From: Methylobacterium fujisawaense
Lineage (GTDB): Bacteria > Pseudomonadota > Alphaproteobacteria > Rhizobiales > Beijerinckiaceae
Assembly: GCF_014138435.1 (NCBI RefSeq)
Contig: NZ_JACJIM010000002.1
Location: forward strand, 186,001-250,000
DNA: 64,000 nucleotides
Reading direction: 5' to 3'
Shown one piece after another: positions 25,235-35,114 of this stretch. The notes beneath the pieces are model-generated. The model was given only the letters and a program-made list of their open reading frames with translations. It did not search any database and was not told the DNA's origin. Every line of letters starts with the position of its first letter. Within the stretch, counting starts at the first letter, position 1. Made by a program: the position numbers and the translations under genes.

Positions 25235-26364
25235 GGCCGCGTCAGGACCCCACCGGTGATCGCCTCGCGCACCCCGGTGGTCGACGGCAAGGTGATCGGC
25301 AGGCCCTTGAGCGAACGCACCGCCAGATACGCGAAGGCTTGCGCCTCCAGGTAGGCCGAGGACCAGCCGATGGCGTCCGCGGTCGTGATCTCCGCGCGCA
25401 GATGATAGTTGAGGAGCCGCACCAGCTCGCCGTTGCGCGCGCCGCCGCCGGCCACGATCCAGCGGGTCGGGATCTCGGGGGCGTGGTCGAGGGCGCGGGC
25501 CACCGCGCGCGCCGTGAAGGCCGTCAGGGTGGCGGCGCCGTCCTCGGTGGAGAGCTGGCCGGCGAGCTTGTGGGAGAACCAGTTCCGGTCGAGCGACTTC
25601 GGCGGCTTGCGGAAGAAGAACGGGTGCGTCAGCAGCCAAGCGAGCAGTTGCTCGTCGGGACGGCCCCGGGCCGCGGTGCGACCGCCATCGTCGAGGTTCT
25701 TGCCCTCGCGCTCCTGCATCCATTCGTCGATCAGCGCATTGCCGGGACCGGTGTCGAAGGCGATGACGCCGCCCTTCGAGTCGATCAGCGTCGCGTTGGC
25801 GACGCCGCCGATGTTGAGGATGCCGAACGGCCCGTCGAAGCCCGAGGCCTCGGCCAGCGCCTTGTGGAAGACCGGCACCAGGGGCGCCCCCTGCCCGCCC
25901 GCCTCGATATCGGCCCGGCGCAGGTCCGAGACGACCGGGATGCCGAGCCGGGTCGCCAGCGCCTGCCCGTCGCCGATCTGGATCGAGATGCGCTGGTCCG
26001 GCCGGTGGATCACCGTCTGGCCGTGGAAGCCGATCACGTCGATCTCGGACGCTGACAGGCCATGCTCCTCCAGGAAGCGCTCCACGGCCTCGGCATGGGC
26101 CAGGGTGACGAACGCTTCCGCCTCCGGCAGCCGCCCGGGCCGGTCGCCGGGATGGAGCACGGATTCGGCATCCTTGGTGGCCGCGCGCAGGAGCGCCTTC
26201 TCGTCGTCGGCGTAGCCGCGGTAGCCGGTGGGACCCAGCGGCTCCAGGAAGTTGTTGTGGCCCTTGACCACGTGGACCCGCTCGCCGTCGGTCTCGATCA
26301 GCGCGATGTCGACGCCGTCCAGCGAGGTGCCGCTCATCAGTCCGATCGCGCGCATCATCGCCAT
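25231..26364 (-). CDS. anmK: anhydro-N-acetylmuramic acid kinase
   Basis: The protein has 377 residues. The ASKHA-type phosphate loop is GLMSGTSLDGVDIALIE (residues 8-24), and FDTGPGNALIDEW and GGGARNGELV are further family signatures. It phosphorylates and opens 1,6-anhydro-MurNAc from recycled peptidoglycan, giving MurNAc-6-phosphate. nagZ, which supplies anhydro-MurNAc, is also in the window. Start may be this ATG or an ATG 9 bp later. It overlaps the DUF3578 gene and is divergent from tyrS. Confidence 0.93.
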   Translation of the reverse strand: MAMMRAIGLMSGTSLDGVDIALIETDGERVHVVKGHNNFLEPLGPTGYRGYADDEKALLRAATKDAESVLHPGDRPGRLPEAEAFVTLAHAEAVERFLEEHGLSASEIDVIGFHGQTVIHRPDQRISIQIGDGQALATRLGIPVVSDLRRADIEAGGQGAPLVPVFHKALAEASGFDGPFGILNIGGVANATLIDSKGGVIAFDTGPGNALIDEWMQEREGKNLDDGGRTAARGRPDEQLLAWLLTHPFFFRKPPKSLDRNWFSHKLAGQLSTEDGAATLTAFTARAVARALDHAPEIPTRWIVAGGGARNGELVRLLNYHLRAEITTADAIGWSSAYLEAQAFAYLAVRSLKGLPITLPSTTGVREAITGGVLTRP

Positions 26365-26478
26365 GCCGCCCTGCCCCGTGCCTTTCGGCCAACGCCCTGC
26401 TAAGAGCGCGCCGTATCCTGAACCCAGCGCGAGCTAGCATGCGGGGCCTCGGCCTGTCGCGCCAGCGCGCGACCCGAG

Positions 26479-27759
26479 ATGGCAGCCATGACCGCCGAGA
26501 GCTTCGCGCCGAAATCCGACTTCCTGCGGATCCTGACCGAGCGCGGCTATATCCACCAGACCTCGGACCTGGCCGGCATCGACGCCGCGGCCCTGGAAGG
26601 CCGGCTGACCACCTATGTCGGCTACGATTGCACGGCGCCCTCGCTGCATGTCGGGCACCTGCTGTCGATCATGATGCTGCACTGGCTGCAGGCCACGGGG
26701 GGGCGGCCGATCGCCCTGATGGGCGGCGGCACCACCCGGGTCGGCGACCCGTCGGGCCGCGACGAGACCCGCAAGATCCTCACCGTCGAGCAGATCGACG
26801 CCAACAAGGCCGAGATCCGCAAGACCTTCGACCGGTTCCTCCGCTTCGGCGAAGGGGCCGGCGACGCCGTGATGGTCGACAACGCCGAGTGGCTGACCAA
26901 GCTCAACTACATCGAGATGCTGCGCGACATCGGCCGGCATTTCTCGGTGAACCGGATGCTGTCGATGGACAGCGTGCGCCTGCGCCTGGAGCGCGACCAG
27001 GAGCTGTCGTTCCTGGAGTTCAACTACATGATCCTCCAGTCCTACGACTTCGTCGAGCTGAACCGTCGCTACGGCTGCGTCATGCAGATGGGCGGGTCGG
27101 ATCAATGGGGCAACATCGTCAACGGCATCGATCTCGGCCGCCGCATGGGCACGCCGCAGCTCTACGCCCTGACCTGCCCGCTGCTGACGACATCCTCGGG
27201 CGCCAAGATGGGCAAGACCGCGGCCGGGGCCGTCTGGCTCAACCCGGAGATGCTGAAGCCGTACGATTACTGGCAGTTCTGGCGGAACACCGAGGACGCG
27301 GACGTGGCCCGCTTCCTCAAGCTGTTCACCCTGCTGCCGATGGAGGAGATCGCGCGTCTCGCCGCGCTCGCCGGCTCCGAGATCAACGCGGCCAAGACGG
27401 TGCTGGCCACCGAGGCCACCGCGCTGATGCACGGCCGCGAGGTCGCGGAGGCCGCCGCCGAGACCGCGCGCAAGACCTTCGTGGAAGGGACGCTGGCCGC
27501 CGACCTGCCGAGCGTGACCGTGCCGTCGGCCACCCTGGAGGCCGGGCTCGGGGTGCTCACCGCCTTCGGCCCGGACGTCGCCAAGCTCGTGCCCTCCACC
27601 AGCGAGGCGCGCCGGCAGATCAAGGGCGGCGGCCTGCGGGTCAACGATGTACCGGTCACGGATGAGAAGGCGATGCTCGGCCAGGGCGACCTGACCCCGG
27701 ACGGCGTGATCAAGCTGTCCTTCGGCAAGAAGCGGCACGTGCTGCTCCGGCCGGAATGA
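26479..27759 (+). CDS. tyrS: tyrosyl-tRNA synthetase
   Basis: The protein has 426 residues from this ATG; the second ATG, 9 bp later, is an equally likely start. It is a class I synthetase: HIGH-type motif HVGH in [10 protein letters not shown] (about residue 56), [11 protein letters not shown] tyrosine pocket, KMSKS-type motif AKMGKT (about 237) and a C-terminal S4 domain ([17 protein letters not shown]). It charges tRNA-Tyr. It is divergent from anmK. Confidence 0.96.
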   Translation: MAAMTAESFAPKSDFLRILTERGYIHQTSDLAGIDAAALEGRLTTYVGYDCTAPSLHVGHLLSIMMLHWLQATGGRPIALMGGGTTRVGDPSGRDETRKILTVEQIDANKAEIRKTFDRFLRFGEGAGDAVMVDNAEWLTKLNYIEMLRDIGRHFSVNRMLSMDSVRLRLERDQELSFLEFNYMILQSYDFVELNRRYGCVMQMGGSDQWGNIVNGIDLGRRMGTPQLYALTCPLLTTSSGAKMGKTAAGAVWLNPEMLKPYDYWQFWRNTEDADVARFLKLFTLLPMEEIARLAALAGSEINAAKTVLATEATALMHGREVAEAAAETARKTFVEGTLAADLPSVTVPSATLEAGLGVLTAFGPDVAKLVPSTSEARRQIKGGGLRVNDVPVTDEKAMLGQGDLTPDGVIKLSFGKKRHVLLRPE

Positions 27760-27799
27760 GCCGTCCGGCCGCCTGGATCCGCGACGGGAAACAGCCCGC

Positions 27800-28483
27800 G
27801 TGAGCCTTGCCCGGATCCTGGTGATCGACGACGAGCCGCCGATCCGCCGGCTGCTCCGCACCGGCCTCGGGACGCAGGATTACGCGGTCGCCGAGGCCGC
27901 CGACGGGGCCGCGGCGCTCGCCGCCCTGGAGGCCGGGGGCGTGGATCTCGCGATCCTCGATCTCGGCCTGCCGGACATGCCCGGCCATGCCCTCCTTGCG
28001 GCGATCCGCGAGCGCTGGCCCGACCTGCCGGTCGTGATCCTGTCGAGTCGCGACGACGAGCGCGGCAAGGTCGAGGCCCTCGATCTCGGGGCCGACGATT
28101 ACGTTACCAAACCCTTCGGCATGAACGAGCTGCTGGCGCGCATCCGCACCGCCCTGCGCCATCGCCTGGCCATGCAGGGGGAGCGGCCGGTCTTCCGGGT
28201 CGACGACCTCTCGGTCGATCTCGTCCGCCGCGTCGTCCGGGTCGGCGAGCGCGCGGTGAAGCTGTCGCGCCGGGAATACGAGTTCCTGCGCGTGCTGGTG
28301 CAGCATGCCGGCAAGGTGCTGACCCACGCGCAGCTCATGCGCCACGCGCCGGCCTCGTCGGATCCGCAATACCTGCGCGTCTATATCCGGCAGCTGCGCC
28401 AGAAGCTCGAGCCGGACCCGGAGCGCCCGCGCTACCTGCTCACCGAGACCGGCGTGGGCTACCGCCTGCGTGCGCCGGACTGA
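27800..28483 (+). CDS. KdpE-like OmpR-family response regulator (orphan)
   Basis: From the GTG the protein has 227 residues. Receiver: DDEPP pocket (residues 10-14), phospho-Asp54 in ILDLGLPD, Lys104 in VTKPF. Winged-helix output: LSRREYEFLRVLVQHAGKVLTH and YLRVYIRQLRQKLEPDPERPRYLLTETGVGYRL, which is closest to KdpE by recall. KdpE controls the KdpFABC potassium pump with KdpD, but neither is here. It follows tyrS by 40 bp. Confidence 0.85.
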   Translation: MSLARILVIDDEPPIRRLLRTGLGTQDYAVAEAADGAAALAALEAGGVDLAILDLGLPDMPGHALLAAIRERWPDLPVVILSSRDDERGKVEALDLGADDYVTKPFGMNELLARIRTALRHRLAMQGERPVFRVDDLSVDLVRRVVRVGERAVKLSRREYEFLRVLVQHAGKVLTHAQLMRHAPASSDPQYLRVYIRQLRQKLEPDPERPRYLLTETGVGYRLRAPD

Positions 28484-28496
28484 GCCCGGCGCCGCC

Positions 28497-29297
28497 TCAC
28501 GGCTCCAGGCCTTCCGCCGCGCGCCGCGCCGCCCGCAGCTTCTCGACCCGCGCCACCGAGAACACCGAGGCCTCGTAGAGCAGCAGCATCGGGATCGCGA
28601 GGGAGAGCTGGGAGATCACGTCCGGCGGCGTCAGGATCGCGGCGGCGACGAAGACCAGCACGATGGCATAGCGCCGCTTCTCCCGCAGGAAGGCCGCGTC
28701 GATGATCCCGATCTGACCGAGCAGCGTCAGGATCACCGGCAGCTGGAACGCGATCCCGAACGCGAAGATCAGCGTCATGATCAGCGACAGGTACTCGTCG
28801 ACCTTCGGCAGCAGCTTGATCGTCGGCTCCCCGGCCACGCCCACCTGCTGGAGCGACACCGAGAATTTGATCAGCAGCGGCATCGCCAGGAAGAACACCA
28901 CCAGCGCGCCGAGCACGAAGAAGATCGGCGTGGCCACGAGGTAGGGCAGGAACGCCTTCCGCTCGTTGCGGTAGAGGCCCGGGGCCACGAAGGCGTAGAT
29001 CTGCGTGGCGATCACCGGGAAGGCCAGGAAGGCCGCCCCGAAGACGCTGAGCTTGATGTTGGTGAACACCTGCTCGAGGAAGTGCGTGGCGATCAGCTCG
29101 GCGTTCTGCGCACCCACGATCGAGACATAGGGGTAGACCAGAACGTTGTAGATATCGCGCGAGAAGAAGAAGCAGGCGAAGAACATCAGCACGAATGCGA
29201 TCAGCGACTTGATCAGCCGCGCCCGCAATTCGATCAGGTGTTCGAGCAGGGGCGCCCGCGACGCCTCGATCTCGGCCTCGTCCGCATCGCTGATCAT
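28497..29297 (-). CDS. tatC: Sec-independent translocase TatC
   Basis: The protein has 266 residues with six helices. The cytoplasmic N-terminus has [12 protein letters not shown], which recognises twin-arginine signals, and [12 protein letters not shown] follows the first periplasmic loop. It forms the receptor of the Tat translocase. It overlaps tatB by 4 bp (ATGA). At least one Tat substrate, the dienelactone hydrolase, is predicted in the window. Confidence 0.97.
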   Translation of the reverse strand: MISDADEAEIEASRAPLLEHLIELRARLIKSLIAFVLMFFACFFFSRDIYNVLVYPYVSIVGAQNAELIATHFLEQVFTNIKLSVFGAAFLAFPVIATQIYAFVAPGLYRNERKAFLPYLVATPIFFVLGALVVFFLAMPLLIKFSVSLQQVGVAGEPTIKLLPKVDEYLSLIMTLIFAFGIAFQLPVILTLLGQIGIIDAAFLREKRRYAIVLVFVAAAILTPPDVISQLSLAIPMLLLYEASVFSVARVEKLRAARRAAEGLEP

Positions 29298-29857
29298 CGG
29301 GCGGCCGTGCCGTTCTGGGACTCTTCGGTGGCGTGATGCGGGGCGGGCGGAGGCCCGAACGGATCGTCCACCGACCCGGGCACGGGCAGGGGTGCCTCCG
29401 CCATCTGCGGTGCAGGATCATGGGACGATTCGGCGGGCGGCGTCCCCGAGACCGGGGCCGGTGCTGCGGCGTCCTGCTCGGCCTTGAGCTGCGCCGTGGC
29501 ATCGGCGAGGGATCGGGTCTCGACCGGCGGCTTCTCCGGGCCGAGCTTCTCCGGGCCGACCTTGGCCCGGCCCTCGACGGCGCCCTTCAACTCGTCGCGG
29601 ATGGTCTGCACGGGATTGAAGGTCGAACTCGCATTCCGGACCGTGTTGCGGATCCCGTCCACTTCGCGCCGGACGTCGTCGAGTTCCGCCTCGCGGATCG
29701 CCTCGTTGAACTGCATCTGAAATTCGCCGGCCATGCGGCGCAGCTTCGAGGTGATCTGCCCGACGGTGCGCAGCGCCTTCGGCAGATCCTTCGGCCCGAT
29801 GACGATGAGGGCGACGCCGCCGATCAGCATCACCTCGCCCCAGCTCATGTCCAGCAT
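29294..29857 (-). CDS. tatB: Sec-independent translocase TatB
   Basis: The protein has 187 residues: a membrane helix with [22 protein letters not shown] (Glu replaced around the usual position by a short polar run), an amphipathic helix, and a long Pro/Ala-rich tail. It works with TatC in substrate recognition. The order tatA-tatB-tatC is normal, with a 103-bp gap between tatA and tatB. Confidence 0.93.
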   Translation of the reverse strand: MLDMSWGEVMLIGGVALIVIGPKDLPKALRTVGQITSKLRRMAGEFQMQFNEAIREAELDDVRREVDGIRNTVRNASSTFNPVQTIRDELKGAVEGRAKVGPEKLGPEKPPVETRSLADATAQLKAEQDAAAPAPVSGTPPAESSHDPAPQMAEAPLPVPGSVDDPFGPPPAPHHATEESQNGTAAR

Positions 29858-29960
29858 GTCGTCGACGGTCCTGCTGCCCTGAGATCCGGCGCGGTGGCCG
29901 GACCCCGTCAGGCTCTACACGAGCGCGTGCGCTCTGCCAGTCCTACAGTCGCGCCCGCCG

Positions 29961-30233
29961 TCAGACCGGCTTGCGCTCGCCGCCGGGAAGATGGCTCGCC
30001 GGGATCGCCGTGCCGGGGCTCGTCTCGGTGGCGTGCGGGATGGTGCGGACCGGTTCGGCCGGCGGCGGCGCGGCCTGGCTGACCGGAGGGGTCTCATCCT
30101 CGGCCATGCCCTTCTTGAAGGCTTTGATGCCCTTCGCGACGTCGCCCATCAGATCGGACACCTTGCCGCGTCCGAAGAGCAGCATCACGATGACCGCGAC
30201 GATGACCCAGTGCCAGATACTCATGCTGCCCAT
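29961..30233 (-). CDS. tatA: Sec-independent translocase TatA
   Basis: The protein has 90 residues from the first ATG; an ATG 9 bp downstream (MSIWHWVIV) is the more usual TatA start. It has a short membrane helix, the [24 protein letters not shown] amphipathic helix and an acidic/Pro-rich tail. TatA forms the protein-conducting ring of the Tat system. It is first of tatABC and lies 156 bp downstream of nagZ, without the scpA-scpB genes that often separate them. Confidence 0.95.
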   Translation of the reverse strand: MGSMSIWHWVIVAVIVMLLFGRGKVSDLMGDVAKGIKAFKKGMAEDETPPVSQAAPPPAEPVRTIPHATETSPGTAIPASHLPGGERKPV

Positions 30234-30389
30234 GGCAACCTCCTGCGGGCGCCCCGAAGAAGCGGGAGCGCGACGCCACGTCCGGTTGAGGATTTCGGGG
30301 CGAACCTAGGGATCGCGCCGCCCGAACACAAGCAGAGGCGATGCCACGGCCGGTGGAAGGCCGCGGTGGAAGGCCGCAAGGGGCCCAGG

Positions 30390-31394
30390 TCAGGCGGCGG
30401 CGAGGGCCGCGGCGAAGCGCTCCCGGGCTTCCGGAACGTCGAGTCCGTCGCCGGCGGGGTCGAGCTGCGCCAGCGCGGAGGCGGCGCGGCGCGCGGCCTC
30501 TCCGGTGAGCGCGGGCGCCGCTTCGGCCACGGCGCGCATTTCGTCCATGGCGCCGTTGCAGTGGAGCCCGATATCGATCCCCGCCGCGAAGGCGCGCTCC
30601 GTCCGGTCGCGGAACGAGCCGGTCAGCGCGTGCATGGAGAGATCGTCGGTCATCAGAAGCCCGTCGAACCCGATGGTGCCGCGGATGATGTCGCGGATGA
30701 CGATGGCGGACTGGGTGGCCGGCCGGTCGGGGTCGATGGCGGTGAAGACCACGTGGGCGCTCATCGCCATCGGCAGGTCGGCGAGCGCCCGGAAGGTCCG
30801 GAAATCCTGCTCCGCCAGATCCGCGCGCGTCGCATCCACCACCGGAAGGCCGTGGTGGCTGTCACAGGTGGCGCGCCCATGCCCCGGGATGTGCTTCATC
30901 ACCGGCAGGACGCCCCCGGCCATCAGGCCCTCGGCGACCGCGCGGCCGATCTCGGCCACCCTGTCCGGGCTCGTCCCGTAGGCCCGGTCGCCGATGATGT
31001 CGTGCGAGCCCGGCGCCGGCACGTCGAGGACGGGGGCGCAGTCCACGTTGATGCCGACCTCCGCGAGGTCGTGCGCCATCAGGCGCGCGCCGAGGCGGGC
31101 GACGGCCGCGGCGCTGCCGTTCAGGCGTCCGTAGCGGCCGCCGGCCGGGTAGGCCGGCCAGTGGGGCGGACCCATGCGCTGGACCCGGCCCCCCTCCTGA
31201 TCGATCAGGATCGGCGCGCGATCGGATCCGACGCAGTCCCGCAGCGCGCCGGTGAGGGCGCGGACCTCGTCCGGGGTTCCGATGTTGCGCTTGAACAGGA
31301 TGAATCCCCAGGGCTTCACGTCCCGGAAGAAGGACCGCTCCTCCGCCGAGAGCGACGAGCCGGTGCAACCGAGGATCAGGGCGCGGGAGGTCAT
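30390..31394 (-). CDS. nagZ: beta-N-acetylhexosaminidase NagZ
   Basis: The protein has 334 residues, a GH3 enzyme. Motifs: ILIDQEGGRVQRM, KHIPGHGRATCDSHHGLP with the catalytic-acid His loop, and MTDDLSMHAL with the nucleophile Asp. It removes GlcNAc from recycled GlcNAc-anhydroMurNAc in the cytoplasm, feeding AnmK. It is downstream of the SPOR gene on the same strand. Confidence 0.95.
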   Translation of the reverse strand: MTSRALILGCTGSSLSAEERSFFRDVKPWGFILFKRNIGTPDEVRALTGALRDCVGSDRAPILIDQEGGRVQRMGPPHWPAYPAGGRYGRLNGSAAAVARLGARLMAHDLAEVGINVDCAPVLDVPAPGSHDIIGDRAYGTSPDRVAEIGRAVAEGLMAGGVLPVMKHIPGHGRATCDSHHGLPVVDATRADLAEQDFRTFRALADLPMAMSAHVVFTAIDPDRPATQSAIVIRDIIRGTIGFDGLLMTDDLSMHALTGSFRDRTERAFAAGIDIGLHCNGAMDEMRAVAEAAPALTGEAARRAASALAQLDPAGDGLDVPEARERFAAALAAA

Positions 31395-31558
31395 CAGGAA
31401 CGGCTCGGAAACTGCTCGGTGGCGGCGCGAAGACGGCGGCGGGATCGCCGGGCGGTTCGGCTCGATGGCGACAGAGTCGGGCGGGAACGGGGAGCCGGCA
31501 AGACCAAACCGCGGCTCCGGGCGGAGGCCGGAGCGATGCCGCCGCCGGTGTGGCCTTC

Positions 31559-31600
31559 AAGACTCGGTCGGCAAGACTCGGTCGGCGAGCCTCGGTCGGC
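31559..31600. repeat. 14-bp tandem repeat, three copies
   Basis: AAGACTCGGTCGGC occurs twice in perfect tandem, followed by GAGCCTCGGTCGGC, in the 270-bp interval between the SPOR stop and the nagZ start. It would fall in the nagZ leader. No coding function. Confidence 0.75.
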
Positions 31601-31664
31601 GGGGCGCCCGAGCGGATCACCGCGGGCGGGAGCGCTGCCCCGACCGCGGCTTTCCGTCAGAACC

Positions 31665-33035
31665 TTAGTTCTTGGCCACGAAGCACTGGCCGCCCTCGCC
31701 CTGCAGGGCGCTGCACAGGCTCGCGGCCTGAGCCTTCTCCAGGGGTCCGACGCGGACGCGATAGATCGTCTTGCCGTTCACCTCGGCCTGCCGGATCAGC
31801 TCGGGCTTGCCGGCGAGCTGTGTGTACTTGGCCTGCATCTGCCGGAACGCGGCCTTCGCCTCGGCGGCGGAGCTGCGCACCCCGAGCTGCACCGAGAAGC
31901 CGCTGACCGGGCCGGACTTCACGGCCTCGTCGTCGGTGGTGGTGCTGGCGGTGGTGTCGGGCGCGGCCGCTCCGGCCGGGGCGACGGCGGCGATCCGCTG
32001 GGCGGCCTTCGGCGGCGGCTTCACGGCCACCGGCTTGGGAGCCGGCGGCTCGACCGCGGCGTCCGGCTGCGCGTCGACGGGCGTGGCCGTGGTCGCCGGC
32101 ATGGCGGCGGCCTGGCGCATCGGCTTCGACTTCGCGGGCGCTGCCGGCGGCGGCTCGTCGCCGGGCAGAACCATGGTGGGGATCGGGGCCGGCCCGGCGT
32201 CGACGGCCTGCTGCTCCCGCGGCGGCGGTGCGGGCGGCGCCTCGGGCTTGACTGCGACGGTGCGGACGCGGCGGGGCTCCCCGAACGCTTCGAACGGGCC
32301 GTTGCCCGGCGTCGTGCCGCCCTGGGCGCCGGTCGGCTGCGACGGGCCCTGGGCCGCGCGCGCGGCCTCGGCCACGTCGAGGGGCTGCTCCTCGCGGTTG
32401 ACGATCTTGATCTGGCCGTCCTTCTTGCCCTTCGGATCGTAGATCTGCCGGTTCTGATCCGGGATCTCGACACCGTCGGCCACCTTCGGGGCGACCTTGA
32501 GCGGGGTGGAATCGGCCTGCACCACCGGCACGCCGCCATGGCCCGAATTGCTCATGCCCTTGTAGGTGAGCGCACCGGTGACCGCGAGCGCCACCACGGC
32601 GACGCCGGCGCCGACCGAGACGAGGCGCCGGCGCGGATTCGCGCGACGCAGGGCGTGGCTGTCCGCGTAGGCGTCGTCGCCGCTCGATACCGCGACGCCA
32701 TCTGGCGCGTAGGCGCCGCCTTCGCGATGCGTGTCCTGCTCCACGGAGGCGAGGTACTGATCGAATGCGTCGGCCGGCGTCGCCTTGGCGGGCTCCGGCG
32801 CGAAGCTCGGCTCCACCCGAGCGTTCCAGCCGGCCTGCGGCTGGGTGTCGGGCGCGACGGCGCGCATCTCGTCGCGCGCGGCGAGCAGAGCCCGGAACGG
32901 ATCGTCCTGGCCGACGATGCGGGCGAGTTCCGCCAGCGGATCCGCCTTGGCCGCCTGCGGCGCCTGACCCGTCTCCTGACGCAGATCGCGCGCGAAAGCG
33001 TCCAGATCGACCTGAGCGCGCGAAGCGTTCGTCAT
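31665..33035 (-). CDS. SPOR-domain envelope protein
   Basis: The protein has 456 residues: an acidic cytoplasmic part (1-130), an Arg-rich stop (RRANPRRR) and one membrane helix (about 138-157), a long Pro/Ala/Lys-rich periplasmic linker (about 190-370), and a C-terminal SPOR domain (GFSVQLGVRSSAAEAKAAFRQMQAKY ... VRVGPLEKAQAASLCSALQGEGGQCFV). SPOR domains bind denuded peptidoglycan at the septum. It lies between argS and nagZ, the standard place in Rhizobiales. Confidence 0.9.
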   Translation of the reverse strand: MTNASRAQVDLDAFARDLRQETGQAPQAAKADPLAELARIVGQDDPFRALLAARDEMRAVAPDTQPQAGWNARVEPSFAPEPAKATPADAFDQYLASVEQDTHREGGAYAPDGVAVSSGDDAYADSHALRRANPRRRLVSVGAGVAVVALAVTGALTYKGMSNSGHGGVPVVQADSTPLKVAPKVADGVEIPDQNRQIYDPKGKKDGQIKIVNREEQPLDVAEAARAAQGPSQPTGAQGGTTPGNGPFEAFGEPRRVRTVAVKPEAPPAPPPREQQAVDAGPAPIPTMVLPGDEPPPAAPAKSKPMRQAAAMPATTATPVDAQPDAAVEPPAPKPVAVKPPPKAAQRIAAVAPAGAAAPDTTASTTTDDEAVKSGPVSGFSVQLGVRSSAAEAKAAFRQMQAKYTQLAGKPELIRQAEVNGKTIYRVRVGPLEKAQAASLCSALQGEGGQCFVAKN

Positions 33036-33083
33036 GGCAGCATCCTCACATCAACGCCGGTGACCGGCCCGATGCGCTCGGGC

Positions 33084-34835
33084 CTATCGCATCTCGTCCG
33101 GCGCGGTCACACCGAGAATCGCAAGGCCGGCCGCCAGCGTGCTCCGCAGAGCTTCGATGAGCGCCAGCCGGGCCCACGTCGACTTTCGGTCGGTTGCATT
33201 AACAAACCGTAATTGCGGCAAGTCTTTGCCCTTGTTCCAGAAACTATGTAGCGCCGAGGCCAGTTCATAGAGGTGGAATGCGATTCTGTGCGGTTCGTGC
33301 GCCAGGGCTGCGGATTCGAGAACCCGCGGGTACTGGGCGATGAGGCGCATCATCTCGATCTCGCCCGGATCGCTCAGCACCGCGAGGTCCGCCTCGCGTG
33401 CCAGCGCCGCGGCCGAGAGGTCGGCCTCGGGAAACGCCTCGCGCGCCTGCCGCTGCACCGAGCGGACGCGGGCATGGGCGTACTGAACGTAGAAGACCGG
33501 ATTGTCCTTCGACTGCTCCACCACCTTGGCGAGGTCGAAATCCAGGGTCGCGTCGTTCTTCCGGTAGAGCATCATGAACCGGATGGCGTCGCGGCCGACC
33601 TCGTCGATCACGTCCCGCAGGGTCACGAATTCCCCGGCCCGCTTCGACATCTTGACCGGCTCGCCTGCGCGCAACAGCCGCACGAGCTGGCAGAGCTTGA
33701 CGTCGAGCGTCGCCGCGCCGTCGCTCACCGCCTTCACGGCAGCCTGCATGCGCTTCACGTAGCCGCCGTGATCCGCACCGAGAACGTCGATCAGCTCGGT
33801 CGCGCCCGCGAGATACTTCGCCCGGTGGTAGGCGATGTCGGAGGCGAAATACGTGTACGAGCCGTCCGACTTCAGCAGCGGCCTGTCGCTGTCGTCGCCG
33901 AATTCCTTGGTGCGGAACAGCGTCTGCTCGCGGTCCTCCCAATCCTCCGGCAGCTGGCCCTTGGGCGGCGGCAGGCGGCCCTCGTAGACGAGGCCCTTGG
34001 CGCGCAATTCCGCGAGCAGCGTCTTCACGGCACCGCTCTCCTGGAGCGTGCGCTCGGAGAAGAACACGTCGTGGCGGATGCCGATCGCCTCCAGATCGGC
34101 CCGGATCATGGTCATCATCATGTCCAGCGCGGTCTCGCGCACCGTGGGAAGCCACGCGGCCTCGGGCTGGTCGAGGAGCGCGCGGCCATGGGTCTCCGCC
34201 AGCTTGGCGCCCACGGGCTTGAGGTAGTCGCCCGGATACAAGCCGTCCGCGATGGCGAAGGGCTCGCCCAGAGCTTCGCGGTAGCGCTGGAAGGCGGAGC
34301 GGGCCAGCACATCGACCTGTGCGCCGGCATCGTTGATGTAATATTCCCGCGTCACCTGCCTGCCGGCCGCGACGAGCAGATTGGAGAGGGCGTCACCGAA
34401 CACCGCGCCGCGGCCATGGCCGACATGCATCGGCCCGGTGGGATTGGCCGACACGTATTCGACATTGATCGGCCCGCCGGGCAGCTCCGCCCGGCCGAAC
34501 GCCTCCGGCGCGGAGAGCGCGTCGCGCACGACTGCGTGAAAGATCGCGGGATCGAGCCGCAGGTTGATGAAGCCGGGCCCGGCGACGCTCGCCTCCACGA
34601 TCCGCGGATCGGCGCGGAGTTCCGCCGCCAGGGCTTCCCCCAGCGCCTTCGGGTTGGCCCGCGCCTCCTTGGCCAGGACCAGCGCCGCGTTGGTGGCGAG
34701 GTCGCCGTGCGCCGCGTCCCGGGGCGGCTCGACGACCACGCGGCCCAGGTCGAGGCCCTCGGGCAGATGGCCGGCGCGGGTCAGCGCCTCCACGGCCTCG
34801 CGCACGCGCGCCTCGAACAGGGCGAAGATGTTCAT
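33084..34835 (-). CDS. argS: arginyl-tRNA synthetase
   Basis: From the ATG giving [18 protein letters not shown] the protein has 583 residues, as expected. The N-terminal additional domain is followed by the HIGH-type motif in [15 protein letters not shown] (about 128-142) and the KMSKS-type KMSKRAGEF; the DALR anticodon domain ends the protein. It charges tRNA-Arg. The gene lies between dgt and the SPOR gene on the same strand. Confidence 0.96.
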   Translation of the reverse strand: MNIFALFEARVREAVEALTRAGHLPEGLDLGRVVVEPPRDAAHGDLATNAALVLAKEARANPKALGEALAAELRADPRIVEASVAGPGFINLRLDPAIFHAVVRDALSAPEAFGRAELPGGPINVEYVSANPTGPMHVGHGRGAVFGDALSNLLVAAGRQVTREYYINDAGAQVDVLARSAFQRYREALGEPFAIADGLYPGDYLKPVGAKLAETHGRALLDQPEAAWLPTVRETALDMMMTMIRADLEAIGIRHDVFFSERTLQESGAVKTLLAELRAKGLVYEGRLPPPKGQLPEDWEDREQTLFRTKEFGDDSDRPLLKSDGSYTYFASDIAYHRAKYLAGATELIDVLGADHGGYVKRMQAAVKAVSDGAATLDVKLCQLVRLLRAGEPVKMSKRAGEFVTLRDVIDEVGRDAIRFMMLYRKNDATLDFDLAKVVEQSKDNPVFYVQYAHARVRSVQRQAREAFPEADLSAAALAREADLAVLSDPGEIEMMRLIAQYPRVLESAALAHEPHRIAFHLYELASALHSFWNKGKDLPQLRFVNATDRKSTWARLALIEALRSTLAAGLAILGVTAPDEMR

Positions 34836-35114
34836 GGGTCTCGATCTCGCTTGCGCGGGGGTCTCGTCGCCCGGCTCGTCCGGCCTGTGCCCGCCCGGGC
34901 GGTCTAGCAAGGGGGCGGGAGGGTGTCACGGCGCCGAGCGGTTCGCCGGCCTGGAGGAGCCCACATTCCCGGCATCGGTCCGGTAACCAAGCGCGCGGCG
35001 CTCTCACGTTATCCCACGCGACGAATACGGATCGCGCAGTGTTCGGCTTGTCTTGGCCGGGACGACACTGTGTCATCGCCGACGGTCGCGCGTGTGCCGA
35101 TCGCGGAGTTACTG

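Noticed and set aside
29991..33212. A 1073-codon frame antisense to nagZ and the SPOR gene
   Set aside because: It spans several real genes and gaps and has Arg/Gly/Asp-rich composition with no motif.
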